The translations under genes were made by a program, and so were the position numbers. Shown piece by piece: positions 45,711-55,905 of a stretch of DNA of 64,000 nucleotides. The notes under the pieces were generated by a model. That model was not told the DNA's origin and did not search any database. It saw nothing but the letters and a program-made list of their open reading frames with translations. Position 1 is the stretch's first letter. Each line of letters begins with the position of its first letter. The stretch is from Schistosoma haematobium (taxonomy: Eukaryota > Platyhelminthes > Trematoda > Strigeidida > Schistosomatidae), in the NCBI RefSeq assembly GCF_000699445.3, contig NC_067196.1:25871116-25935115 (forward strand). Reading direction: 5' to 3'.

Positions 45711-46130
45711 AAATTTTTTATAATTAACATTATAATTTACATGTAAATTTTTATCCTTCTTTAAAAAGAAAACAATGTACAACTTTCCCCACTGATAAAC
45801 TTCAATAAACATCTGAAAATAAGCTCAAAAGCTAGACAAGACGAAAATCGGTCTAATGTATACAAGTTCAAATATACTACATTATTCGACTAATAGATTC
45901 TAACAACTTTGTAAAATGATTTACTCATATTATAAGAACCATTATAAGACAGAAGATTCCCTATATATATCCATGATCTATTTCTAATCTTATACTATTA
46001 CAAATAAATGAATATTGAAATTGAGATGGTATCATATTTCCCTACAGAATCTTATCCATTTCTTTCCTTTTTATTTCAATACAAAAAATAAGTTAGAAGG
46101 TTTAAATTTCATTTAAACTATTACATTAAA

Positions 46131-46198
46131 CTTACTTACTTACTTACTTACGCCTGTTACTCTTAATGGAGCATAAACCGTCGACCAGCATTCTCCAA
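46131..46198 (-). mobile_element. 68-bp insertion of the 3' end of RTE-B
   Basis: (CTTA)n then CGCCTGTTACTCTTAATGGA and CGACCAGCATTCTCCAA, the complement of the RTE-B C-terminal codons and tail. Perfect 12-bp duplications TATTACATTAAA flank it at 46119-46130 and 46199-46210. No other RTE-B sequence is present. Confidence 0.88.
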
Positions 46199-46210
46199 TA
46201 TTACATTAAA

Positions 46211-47084
46211 ACAATGAAAACAATATATAGTCATACAGAAATTAAAAGAAACAATAATGATGTCATCAAGTAAAATCTATTGATGAATCATCCATATGAG
46301 TATACGAAACTATTCTATCATATAAGATGTTATTATGTAATTGGTTTTTAAATTAAATTTAATACAATAAATTATAGAATTTTTTTTTTTTCAAAAAGTT
46401 TACTATTATATAACTCAAGTGAAATAGATTACAATCTATATTCATTTTCATATATATATATCTACAAGATCACATTAAAGTTTTCAAGTATATATCAAAG
46501 TTAATGTGGGTTTTATTTCCTCCACCCTCCCTCCATTCATATGACATTTGAATGATTGAAACCTTCCCGCCCCCCTCCCATTAAATTCATTGAATAAGAA
46601 ATGAAAGTTAACTAATACTAGTTCTATTTCAATATCATTAACATTTTAGTTAAAATAAGTGAAATTGAGTTAAATAACTGAATGAAATAAAACTTGTATT
46701 TAATTTTTTTTTTTTTATGACTCACATTATGATCAAATAAAAAGAAGAGAAAAAAATCCGTGAAATAATTTTAACACTTTAGAATAATGAAAACTACCCT
46801 TGTTCTTTCCTCTTTTATCTAAAAGTTTTAATAAGACATTGATATATACACCAAAATTCATCTGAATCTCCTTTAATAAACCTATATGCATGATTAAATA
46901 CAATTACTGAGAACAGATTATTTCAAATGATGTAATTCATTTTTCTTATTCTAAAAAGCATGAAGAAAATGAAATGGCTCATTGATAGAATAAAATAGAG
47001 TTTAATTCAAGTGAATTTTCTTTACATAATAGATATATAATTGAATTTTAAAAGAAAAGAAGCATAAATTATTACACTTTGATG
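46211..47084. other. No gene seen
   Basis: AT-rich DNA with poly-T runs and a pyrimidine-rich CTCCACCCTCCCTCC patch near 46518. Confidence 0.5.
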
Positions 47085-47865
47085 TGTTCTACTAAAGTCG
47101 ACAGATATAAGTAGTAGGTATTGTCAATCAAAAGTGAAAGATTTCATGGTAGAAAGTGAAGATGATCAACGAAAAGAGAACAGAGCAAGAACAGAGAGTG
47201 TTTGGTGTAGAAAGTCTGAGACGATTGATTGACATTTCGCAAATAAATTATTTCAACAGTTGAAATAATGAGTCAATTAAAGGTAGACCACCATCGAAAA
47301 CCTGGAGGCGATGGATAGCCGTTTCGTCCTAGCATGTGACCCCTCAGCAGTGCGCAAACACGATCCCGCCCTCGCCGCAAGATTCGAACACAGGACCTGC
47401 CAGTCTCGCGAGCGAGCGCTTAACTATTAGACCACTGAGCCTTCATCCAAAAGTGTTAATCTCTAACTTCAACTAATCCACGAAATTGAGCGACACATCC
47501 ACCATTGTTTTTAGTGAGCTGACATCTCACAGTAGACCTGGTTGAACCCCACTGGTCACTACTTCTCACTAGAACTCTAGGAAATACCTCTTGAGGCCAG
47601 TCACCAGTGAGCATTGAATGCGCATTGCTGAGACGTTCCATACTAGAATGAAACGGCTGCCCAGTGCTTCCAGGTTTTCCATAGTGATCTAGCTTCGATT
47701 GACTCATGATTTCAACTGCTGAAATTACTGAAATCTCCACAAAACCTCTTCTAAGAATGAAGTATTTACTGTACAGTCCTCAAATTTTACTAAGATGTTG
47801 TGTAATTTAGTGTTCAAATATATTCGATTATATCCGCCATTGTTCTTGTTCACTACAACAATATT
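47085..47865 (-). repeat. Family D repeat split by an HH-B insertion
   Basis: The left part 47085-47257 (GTCGACAGATATAAGTAGTA to GCAAATAAATTATTT) and right part 47746-47865 (GTATTTACTGTACAG to GTTCACTACAAC) join to give one family D unit. The point of interruption carries an imperfect duplication (AAATAAATTATTT versus GAATGAAGTATTT). This dates family D as older than the HH-B insertion. Confidence 0.75.
47258..47745. repeat. HH-B long foldback element
   Basis: The minus-strand full unit (tail, ribozyme, tRNA-like part, leader; 47258-47617) is followed by a plus-strand ribozyme and tail (47628-47745). The ends are therefore inverted repeats of about 110 bp, each containing a hammerhead sequence. 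Minus core CTGAGGGG and plus core CTGAGACG are both damaged. The leader contains the complement of CTAGAGTTCTAGTGAGAAGT. Confidence 0.8.
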
Positions 47866-48547
47866 GAATAAAAAATTATGATTGATTTGTAACAATATAG
47901 AAAAATATACGGTTGAATGTGGATGTTTTGAATGTTGTAATATCATAGATTGTTTAAATTCAAAAAAATATAGAAAACTGCATTCGTAGACAGTAGTTTA
48001 AACTGACCATATTTACCACATGATCTTAACAATCTTTGTGTTTTTGAAATATCAGTCTCTCAAATTCCAAAGAGACAGTCACATATGGTTTGTCCGTTTG
48101 CAATGTTTATACAATTGATATCAACTTGTGGCGAAATCAATGATCACATTGAACAATCTGGTTAAACTTCTAATATATATGGGAATCAAGTTGTTTTTTA
48201 CTATCAAAGTAAACATTTACCTTATAAGTTTACTACTAACTATGTTAATGTTCAGGTTTTTTGTTGAATAAAGATCAATCATATCATGAATCAAAATTAA
48301 AAATATACTTATGATTACAGAAATGAATTTGATTGGAGATTAATGCCAGTATCTATAAGGTAAGTGCAACATATATCCAAATAGAATCAAGAAACTGAAT
48401 AAAGTATTCGAAATACAAATCCTTTGCTAAAGAACATTGTTAAATAATAATTACAGCAAAATGCGAAAATATTATAAATAAGTGTTAGTTCAATTAGAAA
48501 TGGTTTTAATTATCCCATCGTTGATACTTTGACTGAAATTTCGTCAG
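47866..48547. other. No gene seen
   Basis: AT-rich DNA with no supported feature. Confidence 0.5.
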
Positions 48548-48690
48548 TTTGAAGCGAACAGTACTGGGTTTGAATCCTAGAATGAACATTAACTCTGAGA
48601 TATAGATACTTTCAGCTGATGAATACTATGAAGGACAAAACACCATTCTTAGATTCCACTGTTAGCTACATTCCGTCTATTCTATATTAA
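48548..48690 (+). repeat. HH-A SINE, degraded
   Basis: GTTTGAAGCGAACAGTACTG, GGGTTTGAATCCTAGAATG, TTCAGCTGATGAATACTATG and GATTCCACTGTTAGCTAC. The core strand CTGATGAA and GACAAAAC are both altered. Confidence 0.7.
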
Positions 48691-49014
48691 CCAGAAATAA
48701 GTGGTTATGTAATACACAAATATTGGTGTGAAGTAAAATCTAGCTAAACAAAATTATCATGCTAGAAGGAAGTTTAATAAGAAGTAGTGAAAATAATAGA
48801 CAAATGGTTGAAGTAATTTAGAATACTGTAATCGAATACCAGTTATGTTATCAAGGTAAACGTAGATTGATATCAATCTATAATGAACTCCAGACTGAAA
48901 CAGAAAGTAATGTCCTGAAGCCTTTCGTTCAATCTTTTGCGTGACATAATTTCCATGAAATCAATCAACAGTCCTTTAGTAACATTTGGAAAACGTGATT
49001 CAAGAACTTTAGGC

Positions 49015-49155
49015 AAGACAATATATGAACAAACCAATCAGATTTACAATACGAGGTCTTGAATTTTGGTGCAAAATTCATTCATTTATTTGTCTAAATA
49101 GAGTTTTAATATTATAGCTGATATCATTTGGTGATTAAAACCCAATATTTGGTTT
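49015..49155 (-). repeat. Merlin-type MITE fragment
   Basis: It matches the right half of the MITE at 491-735 in inverse orientation: AACAAACCAATCAG, GGTGCAAAATTCATTCATT, ATAGCTGATATCATTTGGTG. The left half is missing. Confidence 0.5.
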
Positions 49156-49384
49156 TAAAAAGAACAAGAACAATGATTCTAGCAGAATAGCATGAGTTCA
49201 TTTTATTTCTTAGGTTCTCATCAGCTGCTTACAACCTGTGGTATTTAAAATTATCATTACATAATAGGTTTAAATTACCTACATGTGAGGGTTTGTTTGG
49301 AAGTTATATTGAAGACATATTAGTACAGTATAGCAAGGATGTAAATAAATTTAATTGACCGAATATTGTAAATATATACCTTAT

Positions 49385-49485
49385 GCGAAAGAACGTTCTA
49401 CAACACTGATTGTGACAACAGTTCAAACGGCCAGAAACGAGTGATCACATAAGGGGTAAACATTGATAGGAATAAAATGAGTGCA
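49385..49485 (+). repeat. Family G repeat
   Basis: GAACGTTCTACAACACTGAT and GGCCAGAAACGAGTGATCAC align with 25741-25860. Confidence 0.45.
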
Positions 49486-49518
49486 GCTCAGTTGATAAAA
49501 TAAGATTATTAATTTGGA

Positions 49519-49519
<1 letters not shown>

Positions 49520-49557
<38 letters not shown>
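49520..49557. repeat. (AT)n microsatellite
   Basis: About 19 AT units, next to a MITE left-half fragment (49558-49645, inverse of GGTTATAAACCAG..TTAGGGTTAG). Confidence 0.9.
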
Positions 49558-49558
<1 letters not shown>

Positions 49559-49650
49559 GATTCCTAACCCTAACTATGAACTGTAAATATTAATCCTAAT
49601 TCCTCATACTGGTTTATAAGCCTCATCTAACCATAGTATGTAAGTTAGAA

Positions 49651-50451
49651 TTCGGCGAGACTCTAATTTATGGACGACCTTTGAACGAATCTTAAGTAAC
49701 CTTAAGAAATATTAGACAGTCAGGAAACAGTCAGTATAGAGTAAAAATACGTTATACAAAACCAAGGAAATAAAGTGGATACACTTCTTATACGTAGTTT
49801 AAGAACTTTTCAAGATTAAAAAGAGGTTCAGAGGTTCTAAAATCGTAATGCATGCAGTAGAGGAAATCATCCATACGGCTACAGAATAGTCGGCCTCTGG
49901 AGCCATGATAAAGTCTCAAAAACTCTTTCAGCCTCGACCATATAGCTTCAGTATTGTTTATGTACACTCCGGTTGTTGAGTGCACAAAATGCGACTTGTG
50001 GATAACGACACAATGCACATAACCAAGCCTATGAAGGAGTCCGTACACTCTTCAAACATCCGTATATATTGTAGTACCTGGCTGCAGCCAGTGTTACTGG
50101 TGCTTTTATTATCCAGTTTGCAATAATTGTCGTAATTGGCCTTAGTTAGCAATTATATATGGGGTTTCCATCACGAACTGACATCAGCTATAATGCCAGA
50201 AATTTATCTAGCCAAATGGATGAAAGGTTTTTGCGTTAAAATCCGAGATCTATTATCTTATACCTGATTGATTCATCCACAAATTATAGTCCCGCAGTTT
50301 TATTTGTTAAAGCCGCTCAATTATCACTTTTTGTACAAAGTTCCCTGTGAACCGATCGTACGTTAGCACTAAGCACTGATGTTGTCACTGTAACCTTGAA
50401 ATCTCTAAGACGCCTCTGATTGGCTCGTCCATAAATTAGAGTCTCGCCGAA
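49651..50451 (-). mobile_element. Merlin-superfamily DNA transposon, 801-bp decayed copy
   Basis: Terminal inverted repeats of 29 bp with one mismatch: 49651-49679 (TTCGGCGAGACTCTAATTTA then TGGACGACC) and 50422-50451. The interior holds a transposase remnant on the minus strand. A MITE-like right end (ATTCATCCACAAATTATAGT near 50271) lies inside and another (50484-50510) lies outside, so several related insertions are nested here. No flanking target duplication is evident. Confidence 0.8.
49788..50090 (-). pseudogene. Merlin transposase C-terminal remnant (DDE family)
   Basis: Minus-strand reading: QPGTTIYTD (second catalytic aspartate, GAT at 50058-50060), then V and a TGA (50052-50054) where the family normally has tryptophan, then YGLLHRLGYVHCVV, HFVHSTTGVYINNTEAIWSR (the TGV.TNT.E..W signature with the catalytic glutamate) and LKEFLRLYHGSRGRLF. 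This is the IS1016/IS1595-like fold of Merlin transposases (family knowledge, not searched). The first catalytic aspartate and N-terminus are missing, and an upstream stop/frameshift follows beyond 50090. Non-functional. Confidence 0.78.
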
Positions 50452-50510
50452 AATTCTCAAGATCTCTTTAGCATCACTCAAAGGTCATTCATGAATTATA
50501 GTCTCATCGA

Positions 50511-51351
50511 ATTTTACTTTATATGAATTTATACAAATGGAATAAAAGTTTATTTTACTAATTCAACAGCTTATTTTTATTGGTCATTTCATACCTATGA
50601 GTCATTCAGATGAGTAGTCATTTCCAAAAAAAGAAAATAAATACCATTTTTATAAAGAAAACAAAATGTGACAAATACAAAATAAATCACGAAATACAAA
50701 AAGAGATAATAACATAAAAAGAAGAAGAAGAAAAATGTATCCATTTGCAAAATTAACTTTTTTCATTCTCCATCACTTCATTAAAACTATTCTAGGTGAA
50801 TACTAAAGTTAGAAAAAGAAGATCAAAAATAAAAAAGAAGAAACACTTAAGTATTCAATGAATAAATATTTAGTTTAATTGAAAAATGACCACACCTAGA
50901 AAAAAGAAAAAAAATAGACAAAAATTAAGTACCAGAGAAAAAATAAAGAAAAACTGATAAAATACAGATTTTTTTTTCTGTATTTTTTTCTTACTCATTA
51001 AATTGACAAACCATTCAGTTTTCATGTAGAACAAAAAAAAAGAAAAAAAGTAGATAAATGTCGAAAGAAAATTTTTAAAAAATAACCCTGCTGAATCATT
51101 TAACTTAACAATACAATTTTGATTTTCGGTAGATTCAATATATTTTACCGAAATTATCTGCATTCATAATTTATATCTATTAAGTTGATAGTTGGAATGA
51201 GTAAGATAATAAAGTGTTTCGTTTATTATTATTATTATTATTATAATCATTAAGAATAGGGTTGACAAAATGTACACCCACTAAATGATTAAGGTTAATG
51301 GTAAATATGTTATTTGTTGAACATTGAAAATAAATAAACAATATATCATAA
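50511..51351. other. No gene seen
   Basis: Rich in A/G and T/C homopolymer tracts (50630-51070), giving a K/F-rich chance frame at 50870-51163. No recognised element. Confidence 0.5.
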
Positions 51352-51490
51352 TTCACTTGGTGTTGTTTTACTTGTATCTTTCCATTTGTTATTTAAGACT
51401 TCAATTGATCAGTCTTTTGTTGGGATATATGCATTCTGTGCGAACTGCCACGATATTACCTTAGATCATAAGCTTTATAAAGATGCATCA
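51352..51490 (-). repeat. HH-A 3' extension fragment
   Basis: Complement of the HH-A extension: ATTCACTTGGTGTTGTTTTA, GACTTCAATTGATCAGTCTT, GCATTCTGTGCGAACTGCC. The ribozyme is missing. Confidence 0.75.
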
Positions 51491-53001
51491 ATGAGAAGAT
51501 ACCAGTAGAACACACTATAATATCCGAATGATCTTCACTCATTTTTCTATATCGATTTACTTTACTGAACTTTTCTCATCTTGATTTACACGTTTAATAT
51601 GATTAATTGATAAATCACATATTCACATCTTGAATGTTTTCATGAGATATTGTTCTACTGAAAAAGATTGAAAATATTGTTGAACAAAAAATAGATAGTT
51701 GTCATCATGTTGTATAAATAGATTTCTTGTTATTCTTCACCCATCAACAAGACATATCTATAATTCTGAGGGAATTGTTTTTACCTCTTTTCTATGATTT
51801 GTATCCTTTTCATTACTGTAACAACACTTACATATCAATTATAATAATCACGCTAATGTATTCGTTTATTGGTATATAAAAGATCAGTTACAAAGGTTAT
51901 GTAAATAATAAATAAAAATATTGTAATTAATAGTGATCAATTATCTTACTATGTGGCAGTGAGTATAAAAACCAAACTGTATAACAGATCAGTGTACAAT
52001 GATCTAAACTGCTTATACTAGGAAACGAGGTTAAAAATAAATTAATAATATGTGACATGTAACTTGATTCTGTTAGAAAGTTGAATGTAATATACTGGAA
52101 GCCTTGAGTTCAAGTGACTTCCTAGTAATCATCCGTTCGTAAAATGTGACTATGGTTGTAACTAACATGATTCACATCATGCATTTTATAGCCGTATTAC
52201 ACGTCATCAAAATCGGAAATAGTGCAACTGTTCTTTTATAGGACATAGATATTTGCAGTAACTAAACAGTGAATATAAATTAATTTTCAGTTAGAATAGT
52301 TCACGTAGAGTGGATATTCTTTTATTTGCACTTTATATAGATACTCAATGTGAAGCGTTAATTTTAGTATTCTCGGAATTAAGAATTAAAATTTTACCCC
52401 ATATGGATTTACCTCTACTCTAGTATTGATGTCGTCTATGATACTAAAGCGCAGTAAGTAGTGTTTTAAAACAAATCCTCGAATTATCTTTTGAGCCATT
52501 AAGCTCGAATAACCATATACATTATCAACGTGTATAATACCTATTTATTGCATTATTGCCATTAATGATAATAAAAACTAAAATTTAACCAATATAAATT
52601 GCATAATCATCTACAATTGGAATACACTGAAACTAGTCACCTAAAGACGACAACAACTGATCAAATTTTTCTTTTATTTTTGTATATCAACAATCAAATA
52701 CGTCGAATTCTAATCAATCTTATATTAACTCGTTTGTTTCTATAATCTGTTACATAATACCCAAGAAATAAAAATTAAGTTTATTATCCTCATCATCACT
52801 CAAATAGAAACGAGTTTTGAATTAAATAATTTCATATTGTACCACTAAATTTTAATTAATCTTTCTTTGGTTTTCTTTTTTCCTTATAGTCGTCTATTTT
52901 ATTCAACATCTATATCGGTAATATATTTTCATTGTTTTTTTGTAATGGTCAATATGTCAGTCTAAAATGAGATTTCACTAATAATATTATTATTATATTC
53001 T
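51491..53001. other. No gene seen
   Basis: AT-rich DNA with no supported feature. Confidence 0.5.
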
Positions 53002-53215
53002 AAGCAAAGATGAATAGTGGCTAACAGTGGAATACAGAACGCCTGTTTCGTCCCAGTTGGCACTCGTCAGCTGGATGTACCTGAGTTGATGTTCACTATG
53101 GGACTCGAACCCAGTACCGTTCTCTTCAAATGACAACACGTTATCTACTTATCTACTGAGTACTGATAACCACTTGTTTGTGCAACGGGGTGAAGCTTTA
53201 AATTCACTGATGTCA
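53002..53215 (-). repeat. HH-A (SmAlpha-like) SINE, well preserved
   Basis: Minus strand: TTTGTGCAACGGGGTGAAGC start region, tRNA-like region (complement of GGACTCGAACCCAGTACCG near 53100, A-box side near 53150), ribozyme at 53027-53081 and the AAGCAAAGATGAATAGTGGC end. It abuts the family D repeat. Confidence 0.85.
53027..53081 (-). ncRNA. Hammerhead ribozyme motif (HH-A, core intact)
   Basis: On the minus strand: GTACATCCAG, CTGACGAG (53070-53063), stem II GTGCC..GGGAC (one G-G mismatch), GAAA (53049-53046), short stem III, and a GTT cleavage triplet before CTGTATTCC. This is the best preserved SmAlpha-type core in the window. GTT fits the NUH rule, but GTC is usual. Confidence 0.7.
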
Positions 53216-53475
53216 ACAGATATAAACAGTATGTATCAATACTCAAGAGTGAAATGTATGGCGGCAGAAGGTTAAGAAGATCAAAGAAGAGAGAACGAGT
53301 ACAGAGAATAGTTGTTGTGGAAATAAAGGAACAATAAATTATGAGACAGTTGATTGACATTTTGTAAATGAATTATTTACTGTATGGTTCTCAGATTTTA
53401 CTAGGATGTTCTGTAACTTTGTGTTTAAATGCCTTCGAATGTCTCCACTTATGTTCTCATTCACAACAATATATT
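53205..53475 (-). repeat. Family D repeat
   Basis: Starts GATGTCAACAGATATAAACA and ends GTTCTCATTCACAACAAT. Contains GACAGTTGATTGACATTTTG and TATTTACTGTATGGTTCTCA as in other copies. Confidence 0.75.
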
Positions 53476-54023
53476 TCCATTAGAGAAAGATAAATTTACA
53501 ATTCAATAATTTACTGATATTCTTATTTAAAACATTTTAGTATTTTGGTACTGTAGATTATGTATATTCATTAAGCTAACACCCACTTCATTGTATTCAA
53601 ATCTGACTATTTACCAGATAATACAATGGTACCATTGTTACCGTGTTACAATTATGAATTATGAATTTATTTTTGGTTCATAATAAAATTTTCATTTCTA
53701 GTTTTGGGTTTCTTACTTGCAATAATCTATATCAGTCTTTATTTAGCTATTGATATGATGAAAAAAAAGTCAAAAGTCGATTGATTTACTCATTATGAGT
53801 TTTGTTCAACATTACTTCCGTTCTGATCCAATGTGATAGATCATTCAGTGTAGTATTCGGTTTCGTTTTCTCGTATAATATTTTATCCTGTATAATATAC
53901 GATATTCTTGTATTCAATTGACATGAACTATGCTCAGTATGTGATTTGTTATAACTAAGTATTTTTTATATATGTCGTTTCATTCTAATTGTTAATCAAA
54001 ATGGGTGTGCAATCAATATAGAA
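53476..54023. other. No gene seen; possible upstream region of the 54024 frame
   Basis: AT-rich DNA. A TTTTTTATATATG near 53963 could serve as a TATA element, but nothing establishes this. Confidence 0.35.
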
Positions 54024-54230
54024 ATGAGTGTATTTTCGACTAGAGTTGTCGTCGTCATCGTGTTTTGGGGGTTAATAAATCTTCACTTATACCAGCCTTG
54101 TGTTCTTACTCTCGCGTCATGGGAACTGCAGAGGTCTCTCGTTTCGAGTATAAGTGATAAGCATTTCGGACACAACAGTCAGCGACGACCAGATATAAAA
54201 AGTTGCATTCACATGTCAGATATACAATAG
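54024..54230 (+). CDS. Hypothetical secreted peptide or first exon (low confidence)
   Basis: A 68-codon frame with a textbook signal-peptide-like start: ATG, arginine at residue 7, then a hydrophobic stretch VVVVIVFWGLINLHLYQPCV, and LTLA before SWELQRS as a plausible cleavage site. The rest is polar (SSISDKHFGHNSQRRPDIKS). Its G/C content and codon variety stand out against the AT-rich flanks, and it is not part of any repeat found here. It could be a first coding exon of a secreted or membrane protein, with a splice donor before the TAG at 54228-54230, or a small secreted product. No homolog is recognised, no donor site is certain, and chance cannot be excluded. Confidence 0.3.
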   Translation: MSVFSTRVVVVIVFWGLINLHLYQPCVLTLASWELQRSLVSSISDKHFGHNSQRRPDIKSCIHMSDIQ

Positions 54231-54732
54231 AAATTAATCAGTTGTGTCTATAATTACAAAGTTAGCCATATCAATGATTTCGTTTCGCTTATGACAATTT
54301 AAATTGATCGTAAAATAAGATGATCTATCCATCATAAGTTAAGATCATTTAATGAATAGATTATATGTATTTATTATGTATGAGCAATAATATATTGTTA
54401 ATTTGTTTAAGTGATTTGAATTTTCAGTTATTGAAATCCATGTTATTATTAGTGAAACACTTTTATGTTGGATTATCCAAAATTGATAACTTGATGAACT
54501 ATCAACAACGAATTTACCCCAACTAGTCAATTGTAATATGTTAAGTCAAAATGAATACACAAAAGAATATCAATTAAGATAACAATAAACCTCTGAATAC
54601 ACTTTTATTTGCATAACAGTTGTATAAAGTAGTTTCTTTTCAGTATGCGAATGAAGATCTATGTCAAAATGTTTTTTTTCACCATATTTTGTCACCAATT
54701 CTTTGAAAACTAAATAAACAAACCTTTCTTTT
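54231..54732. other. No gene seen
   Basis: AT-rich DNA with no supported feature. Confidence 0.5.
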
Positions 54733-55140
54733 AAGCAAAGATGGAAAGTGACTAGCAGTGGAATACAGAACTCGCGTTTCACCCCATTTAACACTCGTCA
54801 GATGAATGTATCTACATCCCGGAGCTGATGTTCATAATGCGACACAAACCCGTACAATTCTCCTCAAATACCATCACGGTATTCACTTGGCTACCGAGTT
54901 CTGATGGCCACTTGCTTGTACAATGAGGTGAAGTTTAAATTCACTTGTATCTTGCGACCGATGTTTAAGACTGTAATTGATTGGTCTCTTATTGACATGT
55001 GTGTATTCTGTGCGTATTGCATCGATATTGCCTTAATTCACAAGCATTATAAGCAAAGATCGATAGTGAATAGCGGTGAAATCCAGGTCGCGCGTTTCAT
55101 CCTATTTGGAACTCGTCAGCTGAATGTACTTAAACATCAA
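54733..55140 (-). repeat. HH-A tandem copy: one unit plus a second ribozyme
   Basis: Two minus-strand ribozyme segments in the same orientation (GAAA complements at 54777-54780 and 55095-55098) are 318 bp apart. Between them lie the tRNA-like region and the extension (GATTGGTCTCTTATTGACAT). This is the head-to-tail arrangement known for SmAlpha satellite. The left ribozyme keeps CTGACGAG and GAAA with weak stem II; the right one has GAC in place of GTC at the cleavage triplet. A 152-codon plus frame over this region is an antisense shadow. Confidence 0.82.
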
Positions 55141-55706
55141 TGGGAAGATTCAATTAAACAATATCAAATCCTTTGTTTTGTCAAATATCTTTACCGTGTT
55201 TCAATAGTTATGATTATAAGTATACTTTTTTACTATCCGTTAATTACTTTAACTATGCAAGTTTACCTGGCCAAGTTTTTCCTGACTTACTTAACAAATA
55301 AAAACTGTTATTTAAAATTCTATAATTTTATGATTACAAAAAACGGAAAATTTGAATGTTAGTTGTTTTTTTCCTTTTACTAATTTAACAATTGAATTCA
55401 TGAATCGATTAACGTTAGACTACTATTAGAAAACTTAGGAAGCATTAAATAACCATTTCATCTTATTATATGTGAACTGATTAACAATTGTATTACTACA
55501 ATCTCCACAAAACCCCCTTCTGATATGAATCAACATATGCTCACTACTGACTGACTTCAAGAGGTATATCCTAGAGTTCTAGTGAGAAGCAGTGACCAGT
55601 GGAGTTCAACCAGGTCTATTGTGAGATATCAACTCACTAAAAACAATGGTAGACGGTGGTGCAATTTCGTGGATGGGTTGAAGTTAGACATTAACGCCGT
55701 TGGATG

Positions 55707-55775
55707 ACGGCTCAGTGGTCTAATAGTTAAGCGCTCGTGCGCGAGACTGGTAGGTCCTGTGTTTGAATCTCGCGG
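55707..55775 (+). promoter_or_regulatory. Pol III-type internal promoter of an HH-B SINE
   Basis: The A-box-like CGGCTCAGTGGTCTAATAGT (near 55708) and B-box-like TGTTTGAATCTCG (near 55760) are spaced as in tRNA genes. The cloverleaf itself is not kept well enough to call a tRNA. Confidence 0.6.
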
Positions 55776-55796
55776 CGAGGGCGGGATCGTGGATGC

Positions 55797-55842
55797 GCAC
55801 TGCTGAGGAGTCCCAAAATAGGACGAAATGGCCATCCAGTGC
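55797..55842 (+). ncRNA. Hammerhead ribozyme motif (HH-B, core intact)
   Basis: GCACTG (55797-55802) pairs with CAGTGC (55837-55842). CTGAGGAG is at 55803-55810, GTCC/GGAC (55810-55813, 55821-55824) form stem II, GAAA is at 55825-55828, ATGGCCAT (55828-55835) forms stem III, and C17 is 55836. All invariant core bases are present. Confidence 0.75.
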
Positions 55843-55905
55843 TTCCAGATTTTCCATAATGGTCTACATTCAATTTACTCATGATCTCAACTGTTGAAAT
55901 TGTAT

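Larger units (their letters stand above)
55389..55905 (+). repeat. HH-B copy with leader, tRNA-like part and intact ribozyme
   Basis: A short inverted start (55389-55480), tail (AATCTCCACAAAACCCCCTT), leader (AGAGTTCTAGTGAGAAGCAG to TAACGCCGTTGG), tRNA-like region, hammerhead at 55797-55842, and second tail to ACTCATGATCTCAACTG. This is the most complete plus-strand HH-B in the window and a good reference for a consensus. Confidence 0.85.

Noticed and set aside
54904..55362. 152-codon plus-strand frame
   Set aside because: Most of it runs antisense through the HH-A tandem repeat, and the rest is AT-rich low-complexity sequence.
55700..55790. Possible genuine tRNA gene
   Set aside because: A- and B-box-like sequences are present, but there is no consistent acceptor stem, anticodon arm or 3' end. 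It is the head of an HH-B SINE, repeated many times.
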